Below, one piece after another: positions 47,946-56,375 of a DNA stretch of 64,000 bases. Within the stretch, counting starts at the first letter, position 1; the number at the start of each line of letters is the position of its first letter. Made by a program: the position numbers and the translations under genes. The notes under the pieces were generated by a model, which did not search any database, was not told the DNA's origin, and was given only the letters and a program-made list of their open reading frames with translations. Origin of the DNA: a virus; the IMG/VR virus record IMGVR_UViG_3300007511_000003, positions 1 to 64,000 of that record. One strand, given 5' to 3'.

Positions 47946-48467
47946 ATGACCCTTGGTCACCCGAGAATCATGGTTTTTATTGACGGGTCCAATTTCCATT
48001 CTACTTTAAAGGCTCTTAACCTAGACATCTGTTACAAACGTTTACATGCGTACTTGAGTGACCAAGGGGTCGTTCAACGCATCTACTATTATACCGCGTT
48101 GGATGAGGGTGATTACAATCCCCTTAAACCCTTGGTAGACTGGATGCACTACAACGGTTATCACATTGTGTCCAAACCAGTAAAAACCTGGAAAGCCCCT
48201 AATGGTGACGTCCGCCGTAAGGGTAACATGGATGTGGAGATGGCTGTAGACATGCAATCTTTCGCTGATAATTATGACACGGCTTTCCTGTTTACCGGGG
48301 ATGGGGACTTTCGGTACCTGGTTGACAAACTACAACAACTAGGTAAGAAGGTAGTTGTTGTGTCTACCAAGAAAACGGACCCTCCAATAGCGGCGGACGA
48401 ACTACGTCGCCAAGCCGATGAGTTCCGCGACCTGGTGGAAATTAAAGATAACCTTGTCAAGAAATGA
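47946..48467 (+). CDS. NYN domain (LabA/DUF88-like) nuclease
   Basis: 173 residues from ATG 47946 (GGGAGG upstream). NYN/PIN-like acidic motifs: IMVFIDGSNFHSTL near 8-21, RRKGNMDVEMAVDMQSFA, and AFLFTGDGDFRYLVDKLQ near 113-130, then KKVVVVSTKK. Predicted metal-dependent RNase. Role in a phage might be host RNA turnover. Confidence 0.75.
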   Translation: MTLGHPRIMVFIDGSNFHSTLKALNLDICYKRLHAYLSDQGVVQRIYYYTALDEGDYNPLKPLVDWMHYNGYHIVSKPVKTWKAPNGDVRRKGNMDVEMAVDMQSFADNYDTAFLFTGDGDFRYLVDKLQQLGKKVVVVSTKKTDPPIAADELRRQADEFRDLVEIKDNLVKK

Positions 48468-48637
48468 GGGCCCGAGATATAAGTGCCTTCATTGGTATAC
48501 TGAGGGACCACTGGGACCTCTTTTGCCAGGACTGTAAATGGTTTAAGAGAGACGCACAACATTCCTGCACTGGTTGGTGCACCAAATTTGACAAATTCGT
48601 AACCCTACACTGGGGTTGCCGAGGAGACTATAAATGA
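48464..48637 (+). CDS. Small cysteine-rich protein
   Basis: 57 residues, ATGA overlaps both upstream and downstream, so almost certainly translated. Cysteines in FCQDCKWFKR and SCTGWCTKFDKF plus WGC near the end suggest a zinc ribbon. It is too short for most gene finders. Function unknown. It couples the NYN nuclease to purC. Confidence 0.6.
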   Translation: MRARDISAFIGILRDHWDLFCQDCKWFKRDAQHSCTGWCTKFDKFVTLHWGCRGDYK

Positions 48638-49395
48638 CACTATTATACAAGGGTAAAGCAAAGGAACTTCATACCGTGAAAGACGCGGGCTTGTTGCGGA
48701 TGTTGTTCTGTGATGACACCAGTGCCTTTGATGGCAAAAAGACAGACCAGCTGGCAGGCAAAGGTCGGTTGAACGGCCTGTTCAACTGGCATATTATGCA
48801 GCTTCTGCGGAGTAACAACGTCCATACCTGCATGGTGGACAAGTTATCTGACACGGAATACCTGGTAGCCCAGCTGAAGATGTTTAAAGTAGAAGTCATC
48901 GTACGTAACGATGCGACCGGTTCTTTCTGTCGGCGTTACGGCTCAGAATTTGAGCTCACCCAGTTCGACCCTCCACTGGTAGAGTTCTGTTACAAGTCCG
49001 ACGAACACGGTGACCCTTTGATCAACATGCCGGCCATTGTGGCCCTGGGCTTGGCGACCAAAGAAGAATTACTTACCATGCAAGACCTGGCCCTCCACAT
49101 CAACAGTGTCCTCCGCCGTTTCTTTGGTCAACGAAAGCTGAACCTCGTCGACTTCAAGTTGGAGTTTGGCACTACCACACACCCATACAAGGTACAAGGC
49201 GAGGACAGGGCTCCTGCTGGGTTTGGGTGGACAGAGGATGTATTGATGCTGGGTGACGAGTTCTCCCTTGACAGTTGCCGCCTGTGGACCAAAGAAGGCA
49301 GAGGCGAACGGTGGTGGCGGTGGATCCGTCACGACCTAGGGCCGGTCATTGAGGGTTACCAAGAGGCACTCGATGCTGTCACAGGAGGCCTATAA
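48634..49395 (+). CDS. purC: SAICAR synthetase (PurC)
   Basis: 253 residues. PurC hallmarks: LYKGKAKELHTV, DDTSAFDGKKTDQLAGKG, VEVIVRNDATGSFCRRYG, FCYKSDEHGDPLIN, LVDFKLEFG and EFSLDSCRLW. Catalyses the ATP-dependent aspartate addition in purine synthesis. Seen in several large cyanophages and other phages. With HPRT here it supports purine supply. Complete and close to the bacterial length. Confidence 0.9.
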   Translation: MTLLYKGKAKELHTVKDAGLLRMLFCDDTSAFDGKKTDQLAGKGRLNGLFNWHIMQLLRSNNVHTCMVDKLSDTEYLVAQLKMFKVEVIVRNDATGSFCRRYGSEFELTQFDPPLVEFCYKSDEHGDPLINMPAIVALGLATKEELLTMQDLALHINSVLRRFFGQRKLNLVDFKLEFGTTTHPYKVQGEDRAPAGFGWTEDVLMLGDEFSLDSCRLWTKEGRGERWWRWIRHDLGPVIEGYQEALDAVTGGL

Positions 49396-49784
49396 TGTTA
49401 GAAGCTCTAAACTGCCCTGCTTGTGGTGGCTATGCCATTACCTCCAACGACCTCGAGGGACAACGATTCTCGGTCCAAGTGATGTGTGATGATCCTGTGG
49501 ACTGCGGGGTTGCGGGCCCTGTGGCTTATGACACGATACCTGCTGAGGAATCTGTGTCCAACAATATGCTGGACCACAAGTTGGAGCACGGGCACTGGCC
49601 TCAGAACATGACTCATGTCACCCAAGCCGCAATCGAACGGTGGAATAAGATGGTGGGCCAAGACAAGCAAGAAGTTATGGTCCTACGTCAGTATGGTAAC
49701 AAAGATTGTACTATAATGGCGGATGAACACCTTACAAAGCTGAGGGATCAAGGTAACTATACTGACATGGAGGACAGGGCATGA
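49395..49784 (+). CDS. Lar-like zinc-ribbon protein, possible restriction alleviation
   Basis: 129 residues. ALNCPACGGYAITSNDLEGQ and VMCDDPVDCGVAGPVA, later AIERWNKMVG, match the Lar restriction-alleviation pattern (CPFCG...C..C...GP....A...WN). Lar of the Rac prophage reduces EcoKI restriction. The C-terminal about 40 residues are an extra tail. Anti-restriction here would complement 7-deazaguanine DNA. Confidence 0.65.
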   Translation: MLEALNCPACGGYAITSNDLEGQRFSVQVMCDDPVDCGVAGPVAYDTIPAEESVSNNMLDHKLEHGHWPQNMTHVTQAAIERWNKMVGQDKQEVMVLRQYGNKDCTIMADEHLTKLRDQGNYTDMEDRA

Positions 49785-49975
49785 CGCGGGAAGAACTACA
49801 AAAAGCCGCCGACAACAAGGTTCCTGCCCAGGTAGGCTCTAAATCAGGTAGAGTCCATGCCTACGATATTGCAAGGGATCGGGTTGCTATCCAACTGGAT
49901 GATGAACAAGACCTACACTGGGAACCTATTCGAAACGTCCTGGTGATTCGCGGTATCCTGAGAGTGGTGACATGA
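49781..49975 (+). CDS. Small hypothetical protein
   Basis: 64 residues, ATGA overlaps both neighbours. VPAQVGSKSGRVHAYDIARD and beta-strand end (IRNVLVIRGILRVV) suggest a small beta barrel. No family recognised. Confidence 0.5.
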   Translation: MTREELQKAADNKVPAQVGSKSGRVHAYDIARDRVAIQLDDEQDLHWEPIRNVLVIRGILRVVT

Positions 49976-50228
49976 CTACCCATAAGCTTCCTGACGGTCC
50001 TGTTCCGGGGACCTCCACACACCAGACTCCTTAGGTGGAGAATGGTTATGGCGGGTTGGGAAGGATGGAGTAGGTCAATGGAAACCGGTTATAACCGACC
50101 TCGAGCTCGAAACATCCTTTCCCAAAGAGCCAGTAATGGGCCAAGCCCATGAGGACAAGGCGGGTAGAATATGGACATGGACCCCGACAACGGACGATAA
50201 TATTTGCAGATGGAGGTACCTGAAATGA
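49972..50228 (+). CDS. Small Trp-rich protein, apparent frameshift near 50029-50034
   Basis: ATG 49972 (ATGA overlap) opens 20 residues (THKLPDGPVPGTSTHQTP) and meets TAG 50032-50034. The -1 frame is open across this point and encodes LGGEWLWRVGKDGVGQWKP, LETSFPKEPVMGQAHEDKAG, RIWTWTPTTDDNICRWRYLK, stopping at 50226-50228 with an ATGA overlap onto the dCMP deaminase gene. One missing base (for example in CC 50029-50030) would join an about 85-residue protein. The second part has no start codon near its beginning. Confidence 0.5.
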
Positions 50229-50791
50229 CTACCTACCCTTGGAGTCTTGAGGAAACTATCAGGAACCTCAAGAGAGGTTCCCAAAGTCCTACCCTAATCC
50301 AACAGTTGGTCGAAGCCTATGAAAAACTGTTGGGTAATGGCAGGCGCCCCTCTTGGGACCAACACTGGATGAATGCTGCTCACATGGCCAAGCAGATGTG
50401 TACCTGTCAATCCAGAGCTGTAGGGGCAGTATTCGTCCAAGATAAACGTCTGTTAGTATCAGGGTTTAACGGGGTGCCTGCCAAGTACCCACACCCAACA
50501 AGCTGTTTGCGTAAAGACCGAGGGTTCAAGACTGGCGAAGCTTTACACCTTTGTCCTTGTATGCACGCGGAACAAAACGGTATCTCCAATGCTGCCCGAC
50601 ATGGTATTGAGTTGAAGGACAGTACGGTATACGTGACTTGTATGCCCTGTCAGATGTGTATGGGTATGCTGGCAAACGTAGGCATTAAACGGGTGGTGTA
50701 TGACGGGGAGTATCCTGCAGCCGAAACGAGGGATGCTATTGCCAACTATGCAAGCATCCAACTCCAACAATTAGGTGATCTCAATGAGTAG
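50225..50791 (+). CDS. dCMP deaminase
   Basis: 188 residues from ATG 50225 (GGAGGT upstream). Zinc and catalytic motifs: PCMHAEQNGI with His114 and Glu116, and TCMPCQMCMGML with Cys142 and Cys145. An N-terminal about 45-residue helical extension precedes the deaminase core. Converts dCMP to dUMP, feeding the ThyX reaction encoded at 53204. Confidence 0.85.
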   Translation: MTTYPWSLEETIRNLKRGSQSPTLIQQLVEAYEKLLGNGRRPSWDQHWMNAAHMAKQMCTCQSRAVGAVFVQDKRLLVSGFNGVPAKYPHPTSCLRKDRGFKTGEALHLCPCMHAEQNGISNAARHGIELKDSTVYVTCMPCQMCMGMLANVGIKRVVYDGEYPAAETRDAIANYASIQLQQLGDLNE

Positions 50792-51675
50792 GATCTGGGA
50801 CTGGATATGTGGACGGCCTCGCTGGCCTCCCAAGAACTGGAAGGGAACCAAAGTCAAGGGAATGGTGGGAAAGACCTACGGCCAATTAACGGTGTTGGAA
50901 GAAAGCCCTGAGAGGGCCTCCAACGGGGCTATAATATATTTGTGTCTTTGCGTATGCGGAAAACGTTTGGAGGTCATAGGCACGGTACTCCGGCGTAAGA
51001 AATGGCCAAAGCATCACTGTGGGTGCCTGAAAAAACCCAGAGTTGTGGTAAAGCAGGGACCGAAAAAAGAGTCCCTCGCCCAAGAGATCGTTCCTAAGTT
51101 CGATCTGCCTGCCATTAACGATGGGTACCCTATGCCTACCCATCACAGTGGGGCCAAACGACCTGTTATCCGAGAACGACCGGAAGAGACCCGTGTACTG
51201 GACACCACTAAGCAAAAGCTAGCTGTTTTGCAAAAGGTGACAGGACAAACCACCGTCACCGCAGAGTCCCCTGTACAAAGAAAAAGACGCCAACAAGCCG
51301 TTTGGCAGGCCATGGAAAACAGGTGGAGGATAGAGAAGTCCGAGGACTTCAAAATGGGGATCAACCAAAACCATCGGATACGTCTCCACACGGAGCCCTG
51401 CGTAGCTTACTTTATGTGCCCAAATTGTGGGCAGTCCCTGGCAGATCAGTGCGACACAGGATACCCACAACTGCGACTTGACCAAATGATGGGCCCTTAC
51501 CTTGAGGTTGTTGCCATGGGCAGAGAATCAAATTGCTGTAAGTTTGGTTTCATGGTCCTGGTAGCGATCCAGTCTCAAGAGGATGGTACTCTTTTCAAAG
51601 GCCACAGCCGCCGTTGTCAACCGACAAGAACACCAACGATTACTGGAGCAACAGGATGGCTCGAAACAAGGATAA
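50784..51675 (+). CDS. AP2/HNH-associated DNA-binding-like protein, apparent frameshift at 51592-51595
   Basis: ATG 50784 overlaps the deaminase gene. Near the N-terminus GKTYGQLTVLEESP, YLCLCVCGKRLEVIG and HHCGCLKK match the zinc-containing N-terminal module of phage AP2 and HNH proteins. The middle is linker-like; later YFMCPNCGQSL is a second zinc site. The frame then runs into the next gene, but the +1 frame gives a natural end (SKATAAVVNRQEHQRLLEQQ, DGSKQG) at TAA 51673-51675. Dropping one T from TTTT 51592-51595 yields 296 residues. Confidence 0.55.
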
Positions 51676-51859
51676 CACCAATTTACCCACCCGTGATTTT
51701 TATACATGCAGAAACTGTAATCAGAAGCTTATGTTAAGCGGCCCTGAGAGGCGGCAGGGCACCAGGCAGGTATTCTTATACAGAAACCAATTCTCTCATA
51801 AGTGCGTCGATGGTAAGTACGGCATACTTGAACTCCAATACTACGAAATGCAGGGATAA
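51656..51859 (+). CDS. Small zinc-ribbon protein (paralogue of 52844)
   Basis: 67 residues from ATG 51656 (GGAGCAACAGG upstream). FYTCRNCNQKLMLSG and later FSHKCVDGKYGILELQYYEM. The layout C..C...H.C.DG.YG is shared with the protein at 52844 (YACHLCDKKW, RHNCQDGERGYVRI), so they are likely paralogues. Function unknown. Confidence 0.55.
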   Translation: MARNKDNTNLPTRDFYTCRNCNQKLMLSGPERRQGTRQVFLYRNQFSHKCVDGKYGILELQYYEMQG

Positions 51860-51862
51860 ACA

Positions 51863-52516
51863 ATGTTGAGTCCACTACGCAAACCCGAGTTTTTTCGTTT
51901 CTGCATGGAACACAAAGCGCTCCGTTTTGGAAACGTCACCCTACCATCTGGTACAGTATCCCCTTATATCTTCAACCCTGGCGAGATTCTCAATGGGTTC
52001 GGGTTATCGGTCTGGGGTAAGTTTATGGCCGAAGGTCTGGACGCTGACTGGGGTATCGGTCAAGACTTTAACCTAGTGTGGAGTCCGACTGGTGGGGTTC
52101 CGCACCTCATTTCTACCGTCATTGGCATCAACGACCTCCACGCCTTTCGTATGACCTACAGCTTTGGAGATGAACAAGGTTTCCATGGTGATCCTCAGAT
52201 TTATGGGTCCAAGGTCGTCCTGTTGTTCGATCAGATTACTGATGGTAAGGAGATTGAGGAAGCCCTGAAATGGATGCGTCCACATGGGTGTAAGCCTGTT
52301 GGTGTGTTGGTAGCCCTTGACAGAAGGGAACGAGTTCCGAATGGGCACACACAACACGCGTCCATCATTGAGATGGAGGTTAAGACTAAGGTCCCCGTCA
52401 AGTGCTTGGTGACGTTTAACGACATGATCAGGTTTGTGCGTGAACAACTAGGGCCTGAGTCTCCACAGTACAGAAGCCTAGTCACACATAAAGCCAATCA
52501 AGGGATTGACAAATGA
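51863..52516 (+). CDS. Orotate phosphoribosyltransferase-like protein (copy 2)
   Basis: 217 residues. RFGNVTLPSGTVSPYIFNPG resembles the PyrE N-terminal segment (RFGxFTLKSGRxSPYFFN), followed by VWSPTGGVPHLISTV and a PRPP-loop region VVLLFDQITDGKEIEEAL. That loop departs from the usual VDDVITTGT (Gln and Lys inserted), so activity is uncertain. It is not similar in detail to the copy at 38319. Could act on another base. Confidence 0.7.
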   Translation: MLSPLRKPEFFRFCMEHKALRFGNVTLPSGTVSPYIFNPGEILNGFGLSVWGKFMAEGLDADWGIGQDFNLVWSPTGGVPHLISTVIGINDLHAFRMTYSFGDEQGFHGDPQIYGSKVVLLFDQITDGKEIEEALKWMRPHGCKPVGVLVALDRRERVPNGHTQHASIIEMEVKTKVPVKCLVTFNDMIRFVREQLGPESPQYRSLVTHKANQGIDK

Positions 52517-52857
52517 AAATCTGGTTGGATGACGAACGCCCTGTTCCTGATTCCAGCTGGAAAGCCGTGCGTTGGCCCGAAGAAGTTATTGCCCTCTTGG
52601 AGCAACATGGACCAAACGTTTTAAAGATTAGCCTGGACCATGATCTTGGTGACGTTGGATCCAACAAGGAACGAACAGGTAAACAGGTTCTCGATTGGAT
52701 CGAGGAACAAGTAGTATTGTACGGGTACCATCCACCTCTGATATACGTTCACACAGCCAATCCAGTAGCAAGGCAAGTGATGTGTGATATAGTGGCCAGG
52801 ATTTATGCAGTGGCCACCTTATTAATGGACAAAGGAGGCGGTTGTGAATCAATATAA
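52513..52857 (+). CDS. Cyclic-phosphate processing receiver-domain (cREC) protein
   Basis: 114 residues, ATGA overlap upstream. KIWLDDERPVPDSSWKAVRW, SLDHDLGDVGSN and TGKQVLDWIEEQ, then YVHTANPVARQVM match the receiver-like domain proposed to process cyclic phosphates (PF20274): acidic pocket DDE, DHDLG and HTxNPxA. In phages it may take part in RNA end processing or signal removal. Function unproven. Confidence 0.7.
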   Translation: MKIWLDDERPVPDSSWKAVRWPEEVIALLEQHGPNVLKISLDHDLGDVGSNKERTGKQVLDWIEEQVVLYGYHPPLIYVHTANPVARQVMCDIVARIYAVATLLMDKGGGCESI

Positions 52858-53146
52858 GAGGGAACCAGAGGTCCCGGCTTTCCCAACCTTTGGGCTGTAT
52901 GCCTGTCATCTTTGTGATAAGAAATGGGCAGCCTCTGGATCAGATATGGTTGGTCATAGGGAGACATCCATGGAGAATGGCACTGTAAGGCATAATTGTC
53001 AGGATGGGGAACGTGGGTACGTAAGGATAACCAAGGCATGGAGGAACATATCAGACGAAGAAGTAGAATCCCTCCGATCCCTGTACTCCACCTATGGGCA
53101 GCAACAACACCAGTATACGCTGGATCTTGGTAGCGGAGGAATTTAG
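52844..53146 (+). CDS. Small zinc-ribbon protein (GTG start)
   Basis: 100 residues from GTG 52844 with GGAGG upstream, overlapping the cREC gene by 14 bases. GLYACHLCDKKWAASGSDMV and VRHNCQDGERGYVRIT resemble the protein at 51656. C-terminal helix (ISDEEVESLRSLYSTY). Function unknown. Confidence 0.55.
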   Translation: MNQYKREPEVPAFPTFGLYACHLCDKKWAASGSDMVGHRETSMENGTVRHNCQDGERGYVRITKAWRNISDEEVESLRSLYSTYGQQQHQYTLDLGSGGI

Positions 53147-53203
53147 GGAACCTTATATCTGTTGGCAGGAAGTAGGAAACACATTCTTTAAACGGAGTAA
53201 CAG

Positions 53204-54595
53204 ATGAAAATTACCCTTTATGACGGACAGGATTATGACCCCGAGACCTTGGCTATGTTACAGGCTTTCTATAGCCGGAGCCCAAAACCGATTGCCGATC
53301 GGGTTGCAGCCATGGAGAAGGACCCAAGACCTTTGATGGACCAGTACTATGTGGGGTATGGCCACCGTTCTATTGGTGACTGTGGAACCACTACGGTCTT
53401 CATGGAAGGTGTGTCCATGTTATTCGCCAAAGCCATCCAGGACTGGCCCCTCTACAGTGGGCAAGAAGGCTCGACCCGTTACATGGACTTTGGTAAAGGT
53501 GGTTGCGTCAATCCAGTAGGGTCGGCAGATGGGATGCAGATCCAACAAGGGTGGTTTGCCTTGTACAACCGTTATATGCCTCTGGTACGTGAGGCCTTGG
53601 CCAAACGTCACCTCTTCGAGTTCAAAGGGCAGGAGAACCCTGGTACGGCAAGGAAAGAGCATAATAGATCTATCAGTGCCCGGGCTTTCGACATTTGCCG
53701 TAGCCTCCTTCCATGTGGAACGCTCACTCAACTATCTTGGACGACAAACCTCCGACAAGCCAACGACCACCTAATGAGGCTGAGAGCACATCCGTTGGAG
53801 GAAGTACGCGAGACATCGGCCAAGGTGTACCTACAATTGGCGGAAAAGTACCCGCATAGTTTCAGCCCTGACCATTACGCTGGCGCTAATTTTAATTCAG
53901 GCGCGTTTAAGGGTGTGAGCAGCCAACAACATCTGGAGTACCACCAAAAGTACCCTGGGATCTTCTACGGAAATCCAGAATTGGATACGTTTTCCAGTAA
54001 CGATCTGAAAAACGGTGGGCTGGAATGTAGTACCGAACTTCTGGACTTTTCGGGTCTTTCCCATGCCCAAGGGGCACTGGAAGATCGACCTCGAGGTACA
54101 GAGGTACCACGGTATTTTGATCAATTCGGTGTCCTACGTTTTGGGTTCCTGTTGGATTTCGGATCCTTCCGGGACATCCAGCGCCATCGTAACGGTGTGA
54201 TTCGTATGCCTGTAGTAACAAGAGCTTATGATCTCCACCCTTGGTACTGGGGTCAGTACCAAGACCTTTTGAGTGGGTCCTTATTTACAGGTCTATGCTC
54301 ACATATCCAGGATCTCTTGGCGCGGGCGGAAAGGCTCCAAGCAGAACCTAGAGTAGAACAATACTACCTACCTATGGGGCTTCAGGTTCCAGTGTTTGTT
54401 ACCTGGACCGTACCTCAATTGGCGTATGTGGCTGAGTTACGTTCGGGTCGTGCGGTACATCCAACGTTACGTGTAGTAGCCCATCGTATTGGGCAATGGG
54501 CGCAAGAAAACATTCCAGGTTTAAAGCTCTACCTCGATAACGAACCTGACGGGTTCCAACCTGTACGAGGAGGGCAAACCATCGAGAGGAAATAA
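53204..54595 (+). CDS. thyX: ThyX-type flavin-dependent thymidylate synthase, long two-part form
   Basis: 463 residues, about twice usual ThyX length. N-terminal part: YYVGYGHRSIGDCGTTTVFM and the segment QEGSTRYMDF; a ThyX-like helix block (RKEHNRSISARAFDICRSLL, PCGTLTQLSWTTNLRQANDH). C-terminal part again ThyX-like: FRDIQRHRNGVIRMPVVTRA, FVTWTVPQLAYVAELRSG. The RHR motif is present in the second part. Makes dTMP from dUMP with methylenetetrahydrofolate and flavin. Upstream 53147-53203 contains only a GGAG ribosome-binding site. Confidence 0.8.
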   Translation: MKITLYDGQDYDPETLAMLQAFYSRSPKPIADRVAAMEKDPRPLMDQYYVGYGHRSIGDCGTTTVFMEGVSMLFAKAIQDWPLYSGQEGSTRYMDFGKGGCVNPVGSADGMQIQQGWFALYNRYMPLVREALAKRHLFEFKGQENPGTARKEHNRSISARAFDICRSLLPCGTLTQLSWTTNLRQANDHLMRLRAHPLEEVRETSAKVYLQLAEKYPHSFSPDHYAGANFNSGAFKGVSSQQHLEYHQKYPGIFYGNPELDTFSSNDLKNGGLECSTELLDFSGLSHAQGALEDRPRGTEVPRYFDQFGVLRFGFLLDFGSFRDIQRHRNGVIRMPVVTRAYDLHPWYWGQYQDLLSGSLFTGLCSHIQDLLARAERLQAEPRVEQYYLPMGLQVPVFVTWTVPQLAYVAELRSGRAVHPTLRVVAHRIGQWAQENIPGLKLYLDNEPDGFQPVRGGQTIERK

Positions 54596-54873
54596 TGCAA
54601 ATCGGTCCACCAGTTTTCCCACATGAAAAAGCGGAATGGGAAAAGCCTACCCGCATTATTCAACGTCAGGATCCGGATACTGGGTGGTTCATCACGATCC
54701 CTATGGATGAGTTAAGGGCAGGGGACGTATTCAGGCACTATGAACCTGACGGCAGGCTTATCGTGGATAAATATGGTCGCAGCCAGTTTATCACCACGGA
54801 AGACCCACGACCAGTGGATCCACATAACGTGTTTGAGTTCACCGTCAACATCAAACACTGGGAAAACGCTTAG
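54595..54873 (+). CDS. Hypothetical protein
   Basis: 92 residues, TAATG junction with thyX. Contains WFITIPMDELRAGDVFRHYE and PDGRLIVDKYGRSQF, beta-rich; a small phage-type beta protein of unknown function. Its end forms part of the GGAGCCGA motif for the next gene. Confidence 0.55.
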   Translation: MQIGPPVFPHEKAEWEKPTRIIQRQDPDTGWFITIPMDELRAGDVFRHYEPDGRLIVDKYGRSQFITTEDPRPVDPHNVFEFTVNIKHWENA

Positions 54874-54882
54874 GAGCCGATG

Positions 54883-55158
54883 ATGACAGGAACCAGAAAA
54901 GACTTCGCGCCAACCATTCATTCTAAGGACTGGGAATCCGCCGACAATGAACTGGTGTTAAACAAAGGAGAGGCAGGGGATGGTATTACTACGGGCTTTG
55001 GGGGTATCCGTATCCTGCGCGGTACAAAGCCTGATTTTTTGATCAGATTTACCGAGAGTGGCCAACGCCAGCCAAATTATTGGCTCTTAAACCTTGGAAC
55101 CACAAGAAGGTATAAACCAGGGCCACAAGTACCCTTCGTGTTAACAGAGCCGAGATAA
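54883..55158 (+). CDS. Hypothetical protein
   Basis: 91 residues from ATG 54883, preferred to ATG 54880 because GGAGCCGA (54873-54880) then has normal spacing. GDGITTGFGGIRILRG and SGQRQPNYWLLNLGTTRRY are beta-rich. No family recognised. Confidence 0.5.
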   Translation: MTGTRKDFAPTIHSKDWESADNELVLNKGEAGDGITTGFGGIRILRGTKPDFLIRFTESGQRQPNYWLLNLGTTRRYKPGPQVPFVLTEPR

Positions 55159-55169
55159 GGAACAATATA

Positions 55170-55391
55170 ATGGATTCTGAACCCTTGCTCGCTCTCCTGA
55201 GAGAATGTAACAATGCTCTTACCTTATTCCGCAAAACTAAGTACGAGGGCAGTGACCTTGAGCTACGCGTCCGACGCCAATTAGGTCTCCCTATCCGGAG
55301 AGTCTCTACCATGGCTTGTACGAGTCCTACTGAAAGTTGCAGTCCAGGAAGCGTTGTTGTCCCACCACATATGAGACCAAGGAGCACGTAG
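55170..55391 (+). CDS. Small hypothetical protein
   Basis: 73 residues, with AAGGAAC upstream. The first half (PLLALLRECNNALTLFRKTK) is a good helix; the second half is Pro/Ser-rich and less protein-like, so the true end may differ. It overlaps nothing and lies two bases before the next gene. Confidence 0.4.
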   Translation: MDSEPLLALLRECNNALTLFRKTKYEGSDLELRVRRQLGLPIRRVSTMACTSPTESCSPGSVVVPPHMRPRST

Positions 55392-55392
55392 C

Positions 55393-55917
55393 ATGATTTT
55401 CGGACGCCAGGACTATAACCGCCGGATTGTGGATAAAGCTGGTTTAATCCCCGAGGATGAACCGGTATTCTTGATTCGAGGGCAGGATCCAGTAGCTGTA
55501 AAGGTGGTAAAATACTGGGCTCAAGTCACTGCCAACCGAAACCGGGGACCTTCTGATGTAACCCAGAACGCTCTCCAACAAGCAGAAAGGATTGTTCTCT
55601 GGGCCAACAAAAAGCCGGTGGATATACCCACACCAGAACCAGAGGAAGACCTATCCTATCTGGAACCATTCTCCACTGATGGGTGTTCAATGTTTCCGGA
55701 TGGTAAGTGGAGAGAGTGTTGTGTGGAACATGACAAGGCATATTGGAAAGGTGACCCCGAGGATAAAGAGGGTCGCCGCAAAGCAGACTTAGAATTGATG
55801 GCGTGTGTTGCCAGGAAGGGATACCCCTTCACCGCGTTCATCATGTACGTGGGAGTTAGAATAGGTGGGAGTTCCTGGTGGCCCACCTCTTGGCGTTGGG
55901 GTTACGGGAGAAAATGA
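55393..55917 (+). CDS. Phospholipase A2-like fold protein (CCxxHD motif)
   Basis: 174 residues. The C-terminal half has FSTDGCSMFPDGKWRECCVE, then HDKAYWKG, then VGVRIGG and WRWGYG. The CCxxHD core is the PLA2 active-site motif, with His and Asp adjacent as in secreted PLA2. Many marine bacterial and phage proteins share this DGCSxFPDG...CC..HD.AYW layout, without known function. The N-terminal half is unrelated and unrecognised. Confidence 0.6.
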   Translation: MIFGRQDYNRRIVDKAGLIPEDEPVFLIRGQDPVAVKVVKYWAQVTANRNRGPSDVTQNALQQAERIVLWANKKPVDIPTPEPEEDLSYLEPFSTDGCSMFPDGKWRECCVEHDKAYWKGDPEDKEGRRKADLELMACVARKGYPFTAFIMYVGVRIGGSSWWPTSWRWGYGRK

Positions 55918-56375
55918 AGACAACGACGAAGGTACAACATTTGGTAGTAGTACCCTACCGATTTAAGGACGAAGCCCTTGAATTCCTCGTCTGTATTGAG
56001 GACCATCCAGTGTGCGAGGTAGAACCTCTCTGTGCTATCCTCAAGGAGTTGGAACCCTCAGATTCTTGTACCCGCGAGGTAGCCCTGTCCACGTTTGACA
56101 CGATGGGCTATGACTTCCCGATCGAGGCCATGATTCCTCTTGGTAAATGTTGGTTGTCCAAAACAGAAACAACCATCTGCCATTTATACACGGTTAACCT
56201 GACCGACAAAACCCCAGTTTCAAAAGGGGACTGTAAATGGATATCAGAAAAGTCGGTCGTGGCATCGCCCGACCCTTTGGTACACATTACAATCAATAAA
56301 TTGCGGAACCTACCACCAGGAGTAAAAGGAGATGATTCGCTGGTTGAAGAAGACGGTCAGGAGCCGATTATCTGA
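55914..56375 (+). CDS. Possible degenerate Nudix-fold protein
   Basis: 153 residues from ATG 55914, ATGA overlap. Layout VQHLVVVPYRFKDEALEFLV, then SCTREVALSTFDTMGYDFP, MIPLGKCWL resembles a Nudix domain in which the G5xEx7REUxEExGU box has lost most catalytic residues (only RE and G remain). Likely a non-catalytic relative if correct. Confidence 0.45.
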   Translation: MKTTTKVQHLVVVPYRFKDEALEFLVCIEDHPVCEVEPLCAILKELEPSDSCTREVALSTFDTMGYDFPIEAMIPLGKCWLSKTETTICHLYTVNLTDKTPVSKGDCKWISEKSVVASPDPLVHITINKLRNLPPGVKGDDSLVEEDGQEPII

